A stretch of 64,000 nucleotides of DNA from Rheinheimera nanhaiensis E407-8 (GCF_000296695.1 NZ_BAFK01000002.1:1-64000); one strand, 5' to 3'; counted from the stretch's first letter, positions 37,069 to 47,233 are shown. Notes: generated by a model from the letters alone, not told the origin. Made by a program: numbers and translations.

Positions 37069-38676
37069 TTACATCCGGAACACGCCAAAGCGGCTCTCTT
37101 CAATCGGTGCATTCAGCGCAGCAGCTAAGGCCAGCCCTACTGTCATCCGGGTTTGTGCCGGGTCAATAATACCGTCATCCCACAAGCGGCCACTGGCATA
37201 ATACGGGTGGCCCTGCTTTTCATACTGCTCGATAATCGGCTGCTTCAGCGCTTTTTCGGCGTCGCTTGATAAGGTTTCGCCTTTACGCGCCAGGCCATCT
37301 TTGGTCACCTGCGCCATTACACCGGCGGCTTGTTCGCCACCCATCACCGAGATACGGGCATTGGGCCACATCCACATCATAGTAGGGTCGTAAGCACGGC
37401 CACACATGCCGTAGTTACCGGCGCCGTAGCTGCCGCCAATCAGCACAGTAAATTTCGGCACCTTGGCACAGCTTACTGCCATCACCATTTTGGCACCGTG
37501 CTTGGCAATACCCTCGGCTTCATACTTTTTACCGACCATAAAACCAGTAATGTTTTGCAGGAACAGCAGCGGAATTTTGCGCTGGGCACAGAGCTCAATA
37601 AAGTGCGCGCCTTTTTGTGCCGATTCTGAGAAAAGTATTCCGTTATTGGCGACAATGCCTACCGGATAGCCGAAAATGCGTGCAAAACCGCACACCAGGG
37701 TTGCGCCATAATATTGTTTAAACTCATCAAAATCTGAGCCATCAACAATACGGGCAATCACTTCTTTCACATCAAACGGCTTGCGCAGGTCGGTGCCGAC
37801 AATGCCGTACAGCTCTTTGGCGTCGTACAGTGGCTCTTGCGCCGGTTTAACGTCCATCGCTTGCGGCGCAGGGCGGTTTAAGCGGCTTACTGCGTTACGG
37901 GCCAGTTGCAGCGCATGCTCGTCGTTTAGTGCATAATGGTCGGCCACGCCGGAGATTTTACAGTGCACATCAGCACCACCGAGCTCTTCGGCGGAGACTT
38001 CTTCACCGGTAGCGGCTTTAACCAGCGGTGGGCCGGCTAAAAAGATGGTGCCTTGCTCTTTAACGATAATGCTTTCATCGGCCATCGCCGGCACATAAGC
38101 GCCACCGGCAGTACAGAGGCCCATTACCACGGCAATTTGCGGTATGCCTTTGGCTGACATATTGGCCTGATTAAAGAAAATACGGCCAAAGTGCAGTTTG
38201 TCGGGGAATACCTCATCCTGCCGTGGCAGGTTGGCGCCGCCGGAGTCGACCAGATAAATACAGGGCAGGTGGCAGCGCTCGGCGATTTCCTGGGCGCGTA
38301 AATGCTTTTTCACCGTAAGCGGGTAGTAAGTGCCGCCTTTTACCGTAGCGTCATTGGCGACAATCATGCACTCGACACCGCTGACACGGCCGATACCGGC
38401 GACCACGCCGGCGCTGGGCACGTAATCGTCGTAGCATTCCCAGCCGGCAAACTGGCCGACTTCTAAAAACGGTGAGCCCGGGTCGAGTAATTTTTGGATG
38501 CGGTCACGCACAAACAGCTTACCACGGGCGGTATGGCGGGCAATTAAGGCTTCGCCGCCACCGAGTTTAATTTGCTGTACTTTGCTTTGCAGATCATCCA
38601 CTACAGCCTGCATGGCAGCAGCGTTTTTTTGGAAGTCCTCAGCGCGAGGATTAATTTTAGAGGTAATTCTGGTCAC
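37069..38676 (-). CDS. liuB: Methylcrotonyl-CoA carboxylase beta subunit
   Basis: A 535-residue carboxyltransferase subunit that moves CO2 from biotin to 3-methylcrotonyl-CoA. Typical segments are [74 protein letters not shown] and [19 protein letters not shown]. The start is GTG with AAGGTGA six bases before it. A 392-base repeat-rich gap separates it from liuA upstream, an unusual break inside an otherwise tight operon. Confidence 0.95.
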   Translation of the reverse strand: MTRITSKINPRAEDFQKNAAAMQAVVDDLQSKVQQIKLGGGEALIARHTARGKLFVRDRIQKLLDPGSPFLEVGQFAGWECYDDYVPSAGVVAGIGRVSGVECMIVANDATVKGGTYYPLTVKKHLRAQEIAERCHLPCIYLVDSGGANLPRQDEVFPDKLHFGRIFFNQANMSAKGIPQIAVVMGLCTAGGAYVPAMADESIIVKEQGTIFLAGPPLVKAATGEEVSAEELGGADVHCKISGVADHYALNDEHALQLARNAVSRLNRPAPQAMDVKPAQEPLYDAKELYGIVGTDLRKPFDVKEVIARIVDGSDFDEFKQYYGATLVCGFARIFGYPVGIVANNGILFSESAQKGAHFIELCAQRKIPLLFLQNITGFMVGKKYEAEGIAKHGAKMVMAVSCAKVPKFTVLIGGSYGAGNYGMCGRAYDPTMMWMWPNARISVMGGEQAAGVMAQVTKDGLARKGETLSSDAEKALKQPIIEQYEKQGHPYYASGRLWDDGIIDPAQTRMTVGLALAAALNAPIEESRFGVFRM

Positions 38677-38710
38677 TTAAGTCACCTTATACCAGAGCTG
38701 GTTAGACAAA

Positions 38711-38791
38711 GCGGAACCGGAACAACTAAGCAGACGATCAAGAGCGAGGATGGGAGATCCGAGCGGGTCTGCGTGTTGTTACGGTGGAAGC
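38711..38791 (+). repeat. Structured repeat family S, copy 1
   Basis: Shares GATCAAGAG-C-GA and the pentanucleotide loop GGGAG with three other copies. The inner stem is GGAT/ATCC, the outer stem AACAAC/GTTGTT plus GCAGAC/GTCTGC. The stem bases differ from those of copies 2 and 4 while still pairing. Lies in the liuA-liuB gap. Confidence 0.75.
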
Positions 38792-38837
38792 TTTGGCCTG
38801 CACCGGACTTAGATTCACGGCTTTGCTGCTTTCACAC

Positions 38838-38930
38838 ATTTAACACACTCGCCCGTTCGCCGCTCCCCGGCTCACTTTTGATCGCTCGTTTAGTTAAATC
38901 TGTTACGCGCTTCGCCTCGTTCAACTTTCT
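38838..38930 (-). repeat. Structured repeat family S, copy 2 (inverted)
   Basis: Opposite orientation to copies 1 and 3. Inner stem GCCG/CGGC around GGGAG, outer stem ATTTAAC/GTTAAAT. Nearly identical to copy 4 at 43871-43950, five kilobases away. The 38677-39068 gap contains only these repeats; I see no gene in it. Confidence 0.75.
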
Positions 38931-38955
38931 ATTTAGTTACGGCTATTTTGGCGGT

Positions 38956-39035
38956 GCGGAACCGGAACAACTAAGCAGACGATCAAGAGCGAATTTGGGA
39001 GAAATTCGCGGGTCTGCGAGTTGTTACGGTGGAAG
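38956..39035 (+). repeat. Structured repeat family S, copy 3
   Basis: Inner stem GCGAATTT/AAATTCGC (8 bp) around the loop GGGAG. The outer stem combines CCG/CGG, AACAACT/AGTTGTT and GCAGAC/GTCTGC (38962-38980 with 39012-39029). The outer arms match copy 1 almost base for base; the inner stem is different but still paired. Confidence 0.78.
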
Positions 39036-39068
39036 TAGTCGCTTCCACCCGAGTTTCGCCTTTAAACC

Positions 39069-40238
39069 TTAGTTTGATTCGGTAAACAATTCCCGGCCAA
39101 TCAGCATACGGCGGATTTCCGAGGTACCGGCGCCAATTTCGTACAGCTTGGCATCGCGCAGTAAGCGCCCGGTAGGGTACTCGTTAATGTAGCCGTTGCC
39201 GCCCAGCAGCTGAATCGCATCCAGCGCCATCCTGGTCGCCAGCTCCGCCGAATACAGAATAACCGCTGCCGCATCTTTACGTGTGGTTTCGCCGCGATCA
39301 CAGGCTTTAGCTACAGTGTAAACGTAAGATTTCGCCGCATTCATCTGGGTATACATATCGGCCAGTTTACCCTGTACCAGTTGGAACTCACCGATAGACT
39401 GGCCAAACTGTTTACGGTCGTGAATATACGGCACTACCACGTCCATACAGGCCTGCATAATGCCAAGCGGGCCGGCGGATAACACCACACGCTCGTAATC
39501 CAGGCCGCTCATTAATACCTTAACGCCGCCGCCAACCTGGCCTAAGACGTTCTCTTCTGGTACTTCGCAGTCTTCAAACACCAGCTCACAGGTGTTTGAA
39601 CCGCGCATACCCAGTTTGTCCAGCTTCTGCGCTGTGCTAAAGCCTTTAAAACCACGCTCAACAATAAAAGCGGTAATGCCTTTGCTGCCGGCATTAATAT
39701 CGGTTTTGGCATAGATCACATAGGTATGCGCATCCGGGCCGTTGGTGATCCACATTTTATTGCCGTTTAAAATGTACTTGTCGCCTTTTTTCTCGGCACG
39801 CAGCTTCATGCTGACCACGTCTGAACCGGCGTTCGGCTCACTCATCGCCAGAGCGCCGATATGCTCGCCGGAGCACAGCTTGGGCAGATATTTCATCTTC
39901 TGTGCTTCGCTGCCGTTGCGGAAAATCTGGTTTACGCACAGGTTAGAATGGGCACCGTAAGACAAGCCAACCGAGGCCGAGGCGCGGCTGATCTCTTCCA
40001 GCGCCACCACGTGTTCTAAATAACCTAAGCCTGAGCCGCCGTATTTTTCATCGACGGTAATGCCCAGCAGGCCTAAATCACCGAATTTACGCCACAAATC
40101 ATTTGGGAACTCATTTTTTTCGTCAATATGGGCGGCACGCGGGGCAATTTCTTCGCGGGCAAAGGCATTAACCTGCTCGCGGATCATATCTACCGTTTCG
40201 CCTAAATCGAAATTAAGCCCTTTATAACTGCTAATCAT
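39069..40238 (-). CDS. liuA: Isovaleryl-CoA dehydrogenase
   Basis: A 389-residue FAD flavoprotein that oxidises isovaleryl-CoA to 3-methylcrotonyl-CoA in leucine breakdown. The catalytic base is the Glu in [14 protein letters not shown] near residue 249, the position specific to isovaleryl-CoA dehydrogenases. FAD and substrate motifs include [23 protein letters not shown] and [33 protein letters not shown]. It is 29 bases downstream of liuR and is the first enzyme of the operon. Confidence 0.96.
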   Translation of the reverse strand: MISSYKGLNFDLGETVDMIREQVNAFAREEIAPRAAHIDEKNEFPNDLWRKFGDLGLLGITVDEKYGGSGLGYLEHVVALEEISRASASVGLSYGAHSNLCVNQIFRNGSEAQKMKYLPKLCSGEHIGALAMSEPNAGSDVVSMKLRAEKKGDKYILNGNKMWITNGPDAHTYVIYAKTDINAGSKGITAFIVERGFKGFSTAQKLDKLGMRGSNTCELVFEDCEVPEENVLGQVGGGVKVLMSGLDYERVVLSAGPLGIMQACMDVVVPYIHDRKQFGQSIGEFQLVQGKLADMYTQMNAAKSYVYTVAKACDRGETTRKDAAAVILYSAELATRMALDAIQLLGGNGYINEYPTGRLLRDAKLYEIGAGTSEIRRMLIGRELFTESN

Positions 40239-40267
40239 GGTTATCCCCGTTTGCTATGTCTTACCGC

Positions 40268-40672
40268 TTAAGCGGTTTTATGTTGTTTGGCGTCGGCTAA
40301 GGTATCGCGGCAACGTTTTTCTACCGTTACCAGCTCCATCAGCACCACTTTGATATCGTCCATCTGCTGATGCAGCTCGGCTTTTTTCAGCTCAATCAGC
40401 TTCAGCATGGTATTTAACTGAGTGACGCTGCTTTTATCAGCGTCATATAATTCGAACAGCTGACCGGTTTCGGCCAGGCTGAAACCCAAGCGCTTACCGC
40501 GTAAGATCAGTTTTAATCTTACGCGGTCGCGCTTGCTGTAAATGCGGGTTTGCCCGCTGCGTAGTGGCGTGATCAGCCCCTGATCTTCATAAAAGCGGAT
40601 ACTACGGGTAGTAATATCAAACTCTTTGGCCAGTTCGCTGATACTGTAGGTTTTTTCTTCTTTTTCTGTCAT
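40268..40672 (-). CDS. liuR: MerR-family regulator LiuR
   Basis: A 134-residue MerR-type regulator. The winged HTH lies at the start (YSISELAKEFDITTRSIRFYEDQGLITPLRSGQTRIYS), followed by a dimerising coiled coil. I use ATG 40672 (MTEKEEK), with GGGGATGG eight bases upstream; two in-frame ATGs further out are possible. LiuR is known from comparative genomics of gammaproteobacteria as the regulator of leucine and related catabolic genes. Two matching operator candidates flank the intergenic region (40706-40726 and 40861-40882). Confidence 0.92.
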   Translation of the reverse strand: MTEKEEKTYSISELAKEFDITTRSIRFYEDQGLITPLRSGQTRIYSKRDRVRLKLILRGKRLGFSLAETGQLFELYDADKSSVTQLNTMLKLIELKKAELHQQMDDIKVVLMELVTVEKRCRDTLADAKQHKTA

Positions 40673-40697
40673 AAACGCCATCCCCGAAAACGCAGTC

Positions 40698-40726
40698 AAT
40701 ATAAGTGAAGTTTACGTAAAGGTAAA
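40698..40726 (-). promoter_or_regulatory. liuR promoter with LiuR operator candidate
   Basis: On the minus strand, -35 TTTACC (40726-40721) and -10 TATATT (40703-40698) are 17 bp apart. The 21 bp at 40726-40706 read TTTACCTTTACGTAAACTTCA, broken here as TTTAC-C-TTTACG then TAAAC-TTCA, and match about 17 of 21 positions of the site before ivdA. Confidence 0.65.
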
Positions 40727-40860
40727 GCTGATGGCCGGCTGCCTAATCGGGCAACCGCGCGTTTTTGCCCGCTTTGTAAAGCAAAAATGCCAGTTGCTGC
40801 TGGTCAGACTGTACACTTTGCTGAACCAAAAGCGGCGTACACTACCATAGTGTTAGTGGG

Positions 40861-40882
40861 TTGACGTTGGCGTAAACGTAAA
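40861..40882. promoter_or_regulatory. LiuR operator candidate upstream of ivdA
   Basis: A 22-bp imperfect palindrome of the form TTNACGTTNN then CGNNAACGTNAA, 54 bases before the ivdA start and overlapping a TTGACG -35-like hexamer. Read on the minus strand it aligns with the site in the liuR promoter, supporting shared control. Confidence 0.65.
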
Positions 40883-40936
40883 TTTGGTGTAGGCTCTGGG
40901 GCAACTTTTTAGCCGACCGCTTCTGGGGAGAATATT

Positions 40937-42118
40937 ATGGCTACCGACAATATTGTTATCGTTGCTGCAAAACGTACCGCTATGGGCGGCTTTATGGGCG
41001 GCTTAGCGGATGTAGACGCCACCGTGCTGGGTGCCACCGCCATCAAAGCGGCGCTGGAGCAGGCCGGTGTAAGCGGCGATAAGGTCAGCGAAGTGATTAT
41101 GGGCAACGTGCTGCCGGCGGGCTTGGGCCAGGCTCCGGCGCGTCAGGCCACATTAAAAGCCGGTTTACCACTTACCGCCGGCGCCACCACCATTAATAAA
41201 GTCTGTGGTTCTGGCTTAAAAGCGGTAATGCTGGCCAGCGATTTACTCAAAGCCGGTAGCGCCGATGTGGTGGTGGCCGGTGGTATGGAGTCGATGAGTA
41301 ACGCGCCGTACCTGCTGGATAAAGCCCGCAGCGGTTACCGTATGGGCCATGGTCAGATTAAAGATCATATGATGTTAGACGGCCTGGAAAATGCCTATGA
41401 CGGCAAAGCCATGGGCTGTTTCGCCCAAGGCACTGCTGATGAAAAAGGCATTACCCGTGAGCAGATGGATGCCTTTGCCGTGCAATCGTTAACCCGTGCC
41501 CAGCAGGCGATAAGCTCAGGTGCCTTTGAAGGTGAAATCACCCCGGTCACCTTTCAGACCCGTAAAGGTGAAGTGACCTTTAACGTTGACGAGCAACCGG
41601 GCAATGCCAAAGTAGATAAAATCCCAACCCTGCGCCCGGCCTTTGCTAAAGACGGTACGATCACAGCCGCCAACTCCAGCTCAATTTCAGATGGTGCAGC
41701 CGCGCTGATATTAATGCGCGAGTCTGATGCCAAAGCGCAGGGCGCTAAGCCATTAGCACGGGTGGTTGCCCATGCGACGAATTCGATGGAACCGGCACTG
41801 TTTACCGTAGCCCCGGTTGGCGCCATGCAAAAAGTACTGCAAAAAGCCGGCTGGGATAAGCAGCAGGTAGACCTGTGGGAGATTAACGAAGCCTTTGCCA
41901 TGGTCACTATGCTGGCCATTAACGAACTGGGCTTAGATAGCGCCAAAGTAAACGTCAACGGCGGTGCTTGTGCGCTGGGCCATCCTATCGGTGCCTCAGG
42001 TGCGCGTATTCTGGTGACGCTAATTCATGCGCTACGTAATCGTGGTTTAAGCAAAGGCGTTGCCTCGCTGTGTATCGGTGGCGGTGAAGCCGTCGCGCTG
42101 GCGGTAGAAGTTTTATAA
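40937..42118 (+). CDS. ivdA: Acetyl-CoA acetyltransferase / 3-ketoacyl-CoA thiolase
   Basis: A 393-residue biosynthetic-type thiolase. Cys90 in [11 protein letters not shown] is the acylated nucleophile; the second site is [19 protein letters not shown] with the catalytic His, and the final Cys is in [14 protein letters not shown]. In this operon it most likely cleaves 2-methylacetoacetyl-CoA (isoleucine) to propionyl-CoA and acetyl-CoA, and may also split acetoacetyl-CoA from the liu branch. First gene of the ivd set, with GGGGAG before the ATG. Confidence 0.95.
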   Translation: MATDNIVIVAAKRTAMGGFMGGLADVDATVLGATAIKAALEQAGVSGDKVSEVIMGNVLPAGLGQAPARQATLKAGLPLTAGATTINKVCGSGLKAVMLASDLLKAGSADVVVAGGMESMSNAPYLLDKARSGYRMGHGQIKDHMMLDGLENAYDGKAMGCFAQGTADEKGITREQMDAFAVQSLTRAQQAISSGAFEGEITPVTFQTRKGEVTFNVDEQPGNAKVDKIPTLRPAFAKDGTITAANSSSISDGAAALILMRESDAKAQGAKPLARVVAHATNSMEPALFTVAPVGAMQKVLQKAGWDKQQVDLWEINEAFAMVTMLAINELGLDSAKVNVNGGACALGHPIGASGARILVTLIHALRNRGLSKGVASLCIGGGEAVALAVEVL

Positions 42119-42200
42119 AACACATATTAACCGCCAGCAGCATTTAATTACTAAACATACAACCAGCTGGCGGCATACCCAAACAATCGGGAGAAGCAAC

Positions 42201-43697
42201 ATGACACAACAGGTTAAACATTTTATCGACGGCGAGTTCGTTACCCCTACCGGTGACAAACTGATCCCCGTTACTGATCCGGCAACCCAGGAAGTGATTG
42301 CTCAGGTGGCTTGCGCCACGCCCAGCGAAATGGAACGCGCTATTGAATCAGCCAAGGCTGCCTTTAAAACCTGGAAAGAAGTGCCGGTATCGGAACGTGC
42401 CCGTTTAATGATGCGTTTCGCGCATTTATTAAAAGAGCACCAGGGCGAAATTGCTGACATTATCTGTCGTGAACTGGGCAAAACAGTAGAAGATGCCAAA
42501 GGCGATGTCTGGCGCGGTATTGAAGTCGTCGAACAAGCGGCGAATATTCCATCATTAATGATGGGCGAAACGGTAGAAAACGTCGCCCGCAGCATCGACA
42601 CCTACAGCTATATTCAGCCGCTGGGTGTGTGTGCCGGTATTACGCCGTTTAACTTCCCGGCAATGATCCCATTGTGGATGTTCCCGATGGCCATTGCCTG
42701 CGGTAATACCTTTATTTTAAAACCGTCAGAGCAAGATCCGATGACGGTAAACAAAATCGCTGAGCTGTTTGTTAAATCCGGCGCGCCCAAAGGCGTATTA
42801 CAAGTGGTGCATGGCGCCAAAGAGCAGGTTGATGCCATTTTGCACCACCCGGATATTAAAGCCATTTCGTTCGTCGGTTCAGTCAACGTGGGCCAGTACA
42901 TTTACAAAACCGGTACTGATAATTTAAAACGCGTGCAGGCCTTTGCCGGCGCGAAAAACCATATGGTTATTATGCCGGATGCCAACAAACAGCAGGTGAT
43001 CAATGCTTTAGTGGGTGCTTCTGTCGGTGCGGCCGGTCAGCGCTGTATGGCGATTTCAGTCGCCGTATTTGTTGGTGGCGCAGCGGATTGGATCCCGGAA
43101 GTGGCCGCTGCCATTGGCAAGGTACGCCCTGGTGTTTACACCGACCCGAACGCCGCTTATGGCCCGCAAATCAGCCCGCAAGCGCGTGCCCGGGTGTTAT
43201 CGCTGATTGAGCAAGGTAAGAAAGAAGGCGCGACCTGCGTACTGGATGGCTCTGACTGCAAAGTCGACGGCTACCCGAACGGTAACTGGGTAGGCCCAAC
43301 GGTGTTTAGCAACGTTACTACCGAGATGGAAATTTATAAGCAGGAAATTTTCGGCCCGGTACTGTCTACCATGCATGTTGCTTCATTAGATGAAGCGCTG
43401 AAAATAGTAAACGACAGCCCCTACGGTAACGGTACCTCTATTTTTACTGCCAGCGGCGCCGCTGCACGTAAGTATCAGCATGAAGTGGAAGTAGGCCAGG
43501 TGGGGATTAATATTCCTATTCCGGTGCCACTGCCGTTTTTCTCGTTTACCGGCTGGAAAGGCTCGTTCTATGGCGACCAGCATGCTTACGGTAAGCAGGC
43601 CGTGCGTTTCTACACTGAAACCAAGACCATTACCGCGCGCTGGTTTGACGACGATATTCAGGTGTCCGGCCCGAATATGTCGATTAACTTGCGGTAA
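42201..43697 (+). CDS. ivdB: Methylmalonate-semialdehyde dehydrogenase (CoA-acylating)
   Basis: A 498-residue aldehyde dehydrogenase of the MmsA type, converting methylmalonate semialdehyde to propionyl-CoA in valine breakdown. The nucleophile is Cys282 in [15 protein letters not shown], where CoA-acylating members lack the usual general-base Glu nearby. [21 protein letters not shown] and the C-terminal [14 protein letters not shown] are typical. GGGAG before the ATG. A 285-base repeat region follows. Confidence 0.95.
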   Translation: MTQQVKHFIDGEFVTPTGDKLIPVTDPATQEVIAQVACATPSEMERAIESAKAAFKTWKEVPVSERARLMMRFAHLLKEHQGEIADIICRELGKTVEDAKGDVWRGIEVVEQAANIPSLMMGETVENVARSIDTYSYIQPLGVCAGITPFNFPAMIPLWMFPMAIACGNTFILKPSEQDPMTVNKIAELFVKSGAPKGVLQVVHGAKEQVDAILHHPDIKAISFVGSVNVGQYIYKTGTDNLKRVQAFAGAKNHMVIMPDANKQQVINALVGASVGAAGQRCMAISVAVFVGGAADWIPEVAAAIGKVRPGVYTDPNAAYGPQISPQARARVLSLIEQGKKEGATCVLDGSDCKVDGYPNGNWVGPTVFSNVTTEMEIYKQEIFGPVLSTMHVASLDEALKIVNDSPYGNGTSIFTASGAAARKYQHEVEVGQVGINIPIPVPLPFFSFTGWKGSFYGDQHAYGKQAVRFYTETKTITARWFDDDIQVSGPNMSINLR

Positions 43698-43739
43698 CAG
43701 CCATGTGGAGCCTGATTTTAGTCAGGCTCAGGCCTGCAC

Positions 43740-43822
43740 ACTTTACACGCCGACACGCCATAAACCATCCATGGGGCTCGACTCCGGCCATCCATGGCCT
43801 CCAACGGTCGGCTAAGTAAAGT
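43740..43822 (+). repeat. Structured repeat family R, copy 1
   Basis: A core of about 50 bases holding ACGCCATAAACC, GGGGCTCGACTCC and the hairpin GGCCATCCATGGCC (43786-43799). It is enclosed by GCCGAC/GTCGGC (43749-43754 with 43807-43812) and ACTTTAC/GTAAAGT outside. The core recurs at 45171 and 48154, but the enclosing stems do not. Confidence 0.75.
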
Positions 43823-43870
43823 CTGCAGTCCCTCTGCAATGCAGATTCGAAGCGGTTAACAAGGCGAAGT

Positions 43871-43950
43871 GCGGAGTAGATTTAACTTAGCGAGCGATCA
43901 AGAGTGAGCCGGGGAGCGGCGAACGGGCGAGCGTGTTAAATGTACGGAAG
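43871..43950 (+). repeat. Structured repeat family S, copy 4
   Basis: GATCAAGAGTGA, inner stem GCCG/CGGC around GGGAG, outer stem ATTTAAC/GTTAAAT. Lies just before ivdC and is nearly identical to the inverted copy 2 in the liu operon. Confidence 0.75.
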
Positions 43951-43982
43951 CATCTGAGCCGATTGGACAGACAGGACCAACT

Positions 43983-45140
43983 ATGAATTTCAATTTAACA
44001 GAAGACCAACAAGCCTTTGTCGATGTGGCCAAACAGTTTGCCGAACAAGAACTGGCGCCACATGCCGCGCAGTGGGATCGCGATCACCACTTTCCTAAAG
44101 ACGTCATTCAAAAAGCCGGTGAGCTGGGGTTCTGCTCGCTGTATACGCCAGAAGAAGACGGCGGTATGGGGCTGTCGCGGTTAGATTCCTCCATTATTTT
44201 CGAACAGCTGTCGATGGGCTGTACCGCTACCACAGCGATGCTGACCATTCACAATATGGCTACCTGGATGATTGCCAGCTGGGGTACCCGTGATGCCAAG
44301 GCAGAATGGATGGAGCATCTGGTAACAGGCCAGAAACTGGCGTCTTATTGCTTAACCGAGCCAGGCTCCGGCTCAGATGCCGCCGGCCTGCGCACCAGTG
44401 CGAAAAAAGACGGCAACGAGTATATTTTAAACGGCTCGAAAATGTTTATCTCCGGCGCAGGTTCTACCGAGGTGTTAGTAGTGATGGCGCGCACCGGTGA
44501 AGCCGGGCCAAAAGGCATTTCGGCCTTTATCGTACCGGCCGATGCTAAGGGCGTTATTTACGGTAAAGCCGAAGAGAAAATGGGCTGGAACGCCCAGCCA
44601 ACCCGCTTGATCACTTTTGAAGATGTACGGATTCCGGCGCACTACCTGCTGGGTAATGAAGGCGAAGGTTTTGGCTTTGCCATGAAAGGCTTAGACGGCG
44701 GCCGCATTAATATTGCTACCTGCTCTATCGGCACCGCGCAGCAGGCGCTTAACACCGCGCGTAACTATATGCTGGAGCGTCAGCAGTTTGGTAAGCCACT
44801 GGCCGCCTTTCAGGCGCTGCAGTTTAAGCTGGCCGATATGGCAACCGAGTTGGTTGCTGCCCGGCAGTTAGTGCGCCTGGCGGCGTTTAAGTTAGATCAG
44901 AAAGACGGTGAAGCCACTGCCTATTGTGCGATGGCAAAACGCTTTGCGACTGACGTTGGTTTTCAGGTATGCGATCAGGCGCTGCAGTTACACGGCGGTT
45001 ATGGCTACATTAAAGAATACCCGCTGGAGCGGCATTTCCGTGATGTACGTGTGCATCAGATTTTGGAAGGCACCAACGAGATTATGCGGCTGATAATCGG
45101 CCGGCGTTTACTGGATGAAGCCGCAGGCGATATTCTTTAA
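43983..45140 (+). CDS. ivdC: Acyl-CoA dehydrogenase (isobutyryl/2-methylbutyryl-CoA)
   Basis: A 385-residue FAD acyl-CoA dehydrogenase. The catalytic Glu sits in QILEGTNEIMRLIIGR near residue 367, the usual position for short branched-chain enzymes. YCLTEPGSGSDAAGLRT, FISGAGSTEVLVVMART and LHGGYGYIKEYPLERHFRDVRV are standard. Operon position predicts oxidation of isobutyryl-CoA (valine) and 2-methylbutyryl-CoA (isoleucine). It is bracketed by structured repeats on both sides. Confidence 0.94.
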   Translation: MNFNLTEDQQAFVDVAKQFAEQELAPHAAQWDRDHHFPKDVIQKAGELGFCSLYTPEEDGGMGLSRLDSSIIFEQLSMGCTATTAMLTIHNMATWMIASWGTRDAKAEWMEHLVTGQKLASYCLTEPGSGSDAAGLRTSAKKDGNEYILNGSKMFISGAGSTEVLVVMARTGEAGPKGISAFIVPADAKGVIYGKAEEKMGWNAQPTRLITFEDVRIPAHYLLGNEGEGFGFAMKGLDGGRINIATCSIGTAQQALNTARNYMLERQQFGKPLAAFQALQFKLADMATELVAARQLVRLAAFKLDQKDGEATAYCAMAKRFATDVGFQVCDQALQLHGGYGYIKEYPLERHFRDVRVHQILEGTNEIMRLIIGRRLLDEAAGDIL

Positions 45141-45170
45141 CTAGCAGATGAACTCAAGCTGGGGGAACAG

Positions 45171-45255
45171 GATTGTTCTAAACCGACCGTTGGAGGCCAT
45201 GGATGGCCGGAGTCGAGCCCCAGGGACGGTTTATGGCGTGTCGGTGTGGACAATG
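45171..45255 (-). repeat. Structured repeat family R, copy 2 (inverted)
   Basis: Same core as copy 1 in opposite orientation, with hairpin GGCCATGGATGGCC. The enclosing stem is ACCGAC/GTCGGT (45182-45187 with 45240-45245), with a weaker outer ATTGT/ACAAT. Lies between ivdC and ivdD. Confidence 0.75.
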
Positions 45256-45305
45256 CTGTTTCACCGGGCACGTAGCATAAACTACGCCCAAATCAGGAGA
45301 CAACA

Positions 45306-46079
45306 ATGGCTCAATTAAAACTCGAAAAACGCGGCCACACGGCGCTGATTACCATGTCTAACCCGCCGGCGAATACCTGGACCCGCGACACCTTAACCCA
45401 GCTGCGCGACGCAGTAAAAAGCCTGGATGCTGATAAAAATATCTATGCGCTGGTTATCACCGGTGAGGGTGAAAAGTTTTTCTCGGCCGGTGCCGATTTA
45501 AAACTGTTTGCCGATGGCGATAAAGCCGTGGCCAGCGATATGGCGCGCATTTTCGGCGAAGCCTTTGAAACCTTAAGCGCGTTTCGTGGTGTGTCTATCG
45601 CCGCCATGAACGGCTACGCCATGGGCGGCGGCTTAGAAGTGGCTTTGGCCTGTGATATCCGTATTGCCGAGCAGCAGGCGCAAATGGCGCTGCCGGAAGC
45701 CAAAGTGGGTTTATTACCTTGTGCCGGCGGCACGCAGAACCTGGCATGGTTAGTCGGCGAGGGCTGGGCCAAACGGATGATTTTATGCGGCGAGCGTTTA
45801 GGCGCTGAAAAAGCGCTGCAAATTGGCCTGGTAGAAGAAGTCGTCGCCACCGGCATGGCGCTGGAAAGCGCGCTGGCGCTGGCTGATAAAGTAGCTGAGC
45901 AAAGCCCATCGTCAGTGACTGCCTGTAAAGCGCTTATCCAAAAAGGCCGCAGTGGCACTATGCAAAGTGCACTGCCGCTGGAGCGTGAGCTGTTCGTTGG
46001 CTTGTTCGATACCAAAGATCAGGTTGAAGGTGTGCAGGCGTTTTTAGAAAAACGTAAAGCCAACTGGGTGAACGGCTAA
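45306..46079 (+). CDS. ivdD: Enoyl-CoA hydratase
   Basis: A 257-residue crotonase-family hydratase. Oxyanion segments FSAGADLKLFADGD and NGYAMGGGLEVALACDIRIA are present. The two catalytic acids typical of true hydratases fall near MALPEAKVGLLPCAGGTQNL. Predicted to hydrate methacrylyl-CoA and tiglyl-CoA. AGGAGACAAC precedes the ATG, and the stop overlaps ivdE by one base. Confidence 0.93.
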   Translation: MAQLKLEKRGHTALITMSNPPANTWTRDTLTQLRDAVKSLDADKNIYALVITGEGEKFFSAGADLKLFADGDKAVASDMARIFGEAFETLSAFRGVSIAAMNGYAMGGGLEVALACDIRIAEQQAQMALPEAKVGLLPCAGGTQNLAWLVGEGWAKRMILCGERLGAEKALQIGLVEEVVATGMALESALALADKVAEQSPSSVTACKALIQKGRSGTMQSALPLERELFVGLFDTKDQVEGVQAFLEKRKANWVNG

Positions 46080-47221
46080 TGAGCGGCGCGAACGAGGTAG
46101 TGCTGTATCAGCAGCTGGCAGCACACAACGGTAAAAAAATTGGTGTCGCCACGCTTAACTCAGAAAAGTCGCTTAATGCGCTCAGCCTGCCGATGGTCGA
46201 GTCATTACTGCCACAACTGCAAGCCTGGCAGGCCGATAACAGCATTAGCATGGTCGTACTGCAAGGCGCGGGCGATAAAGCCTTTTGTGCCGGCGGCGAT
46301 ATCCGTGACTTATACAAAGCCATGCTGGATAAACCCGGTGAATATGCGCCCTATGTGGAAGAGTTCTTTACCAAAGAATATACACTGGATTATCTCATTC
46401 ACACCTTTGGCAAGCCGGTGTTGGTATGGGGTAACGGCATCGTCATGGGTGGCGGGTTAGGCTTAATGGCCGGCGCGTCGCATCGGGTAGTGACTGCCAC
46501 CAGCCGTATTGCCATGCCGGAGATGGCGATAGGCTTGTACCCGGATGTCGGTGCCAGCTGGTTTTTAAACCGCATGCCGGCCGGTTGCGGTTTGTTCTTA
46601 GGTTTAACCGGTGCCTCAATTAACGCTGCTGACGCCAAGTTTATTGGCCTGGCTGATCACTTTTTGCTGCATGAGCGCAAAGAGGCACTGCTGGAAAAAC
46701 TGCTAAGCATTAACTGGGGCGAGACGATAGCGCTGAATCATCAGAAGCTTAGCGATCTGCTGCGTAGCGAAGAAGAACAGTGTCGCACCCAGATGCCACT
46801 GAGTAATATCCGCCCGCATCAAAGCGCCATTGAAGCTTTAGCCAAACACGATAGTTTGCAAAGCGTAATCGCGGCCGTTAATGCGATGCCGGGCGAGGAT
46901 AAATGGCTGCAAAAAGCCAAAGAGTCGCTGGCTTATGGCAGTCCGATTACCGCGCATATTGTGTTTGAGCTGTTAAAACTGGGCCAGAGCAAAATTCTGG
47001 CCGACAGCTTCCGCCTCGAGTTGGGTTTAAGCGTGCAGTGCGGCAAGCTGGGTGAGTTTACCGAAGGTGTGCGGGCGCTGTTGATGGATAAAGATTTACA
47101 GCCAAAATGGCAATACAAAACCGTAGATGAGGTGCCGCAGCCTGTAATTGACGAGCTGTTTCGCTCGCCGTGGGCGGCTAACGAGCACCCGCTGCGTGAG
47201 CTGGGCCAGCTGGATAACTAA
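46079..47221 (+). CDS. ivdE: 3-hydroxyisobutyryl-CoA hydrolase
   Basis: A 380-residue crotonase-superfamily thioesterase of valine breakdown, releasing 3-hydroxyisobutyrate from its CoA ester. AFCAGGDIRDLYKAM and GNGIVMGGGLGLMAGASHRVVT are the two oxyanion segments. MAIGLYPDVGASWFLNRMP is characteristic of the hydrolase branch, and the chain is about 120 residues longer than simple hydratases. Translationally coupled to ivdD. Confidence 0.93.
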   Translation: MSGANEVVLYQQLAAHNGKKIGVATLNSEKSLNALSLPMVESLLPQLQAWQADNSISMVVLQGAGDKAFCAGGDIRDLYKAMLDKPGEYAPYVEEFFTKEYTLDYLIHTFGKPVLVWGNGIVMGGGLGLMAGASHRVVTATSRIAMPEMAIGLYPDVGASWFLNRMPAGCGLFLGLTGASINAADAKFIGLADHFLLHERKEALLEKLLSINWGETIALNHQKLSDLLRSEEEQCRTQMPLSNIRPHQSAIEALAKHDSLQSVIAAVNAMPGEDKWLQKAKESLAYGSPITAHIVFELLKLGQSKILADSFRLELGLSVQCGKLGEFTEGVRALLMDKDLQPKWQYKTVDEVPQPVIDELFRSPWAANEHPLRELGQLDN

Positions 47222-47233
47222 TTAGGAGAGCAT

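Noticed and set aside
38572-39072. Plus-strand frame of 166 codons across the liuA-liuB gap
   Set aside because: It begins inside liuB and crosses three structured repeats; the peptide follows the repeat sequence and has no recognisable domain.
43709-43728. Hairpin AGCCTGA/TCAGGCT after ivdB as a terminator
   Set aside because: No T run follows on either strand, and the ivd genes continue downstream.
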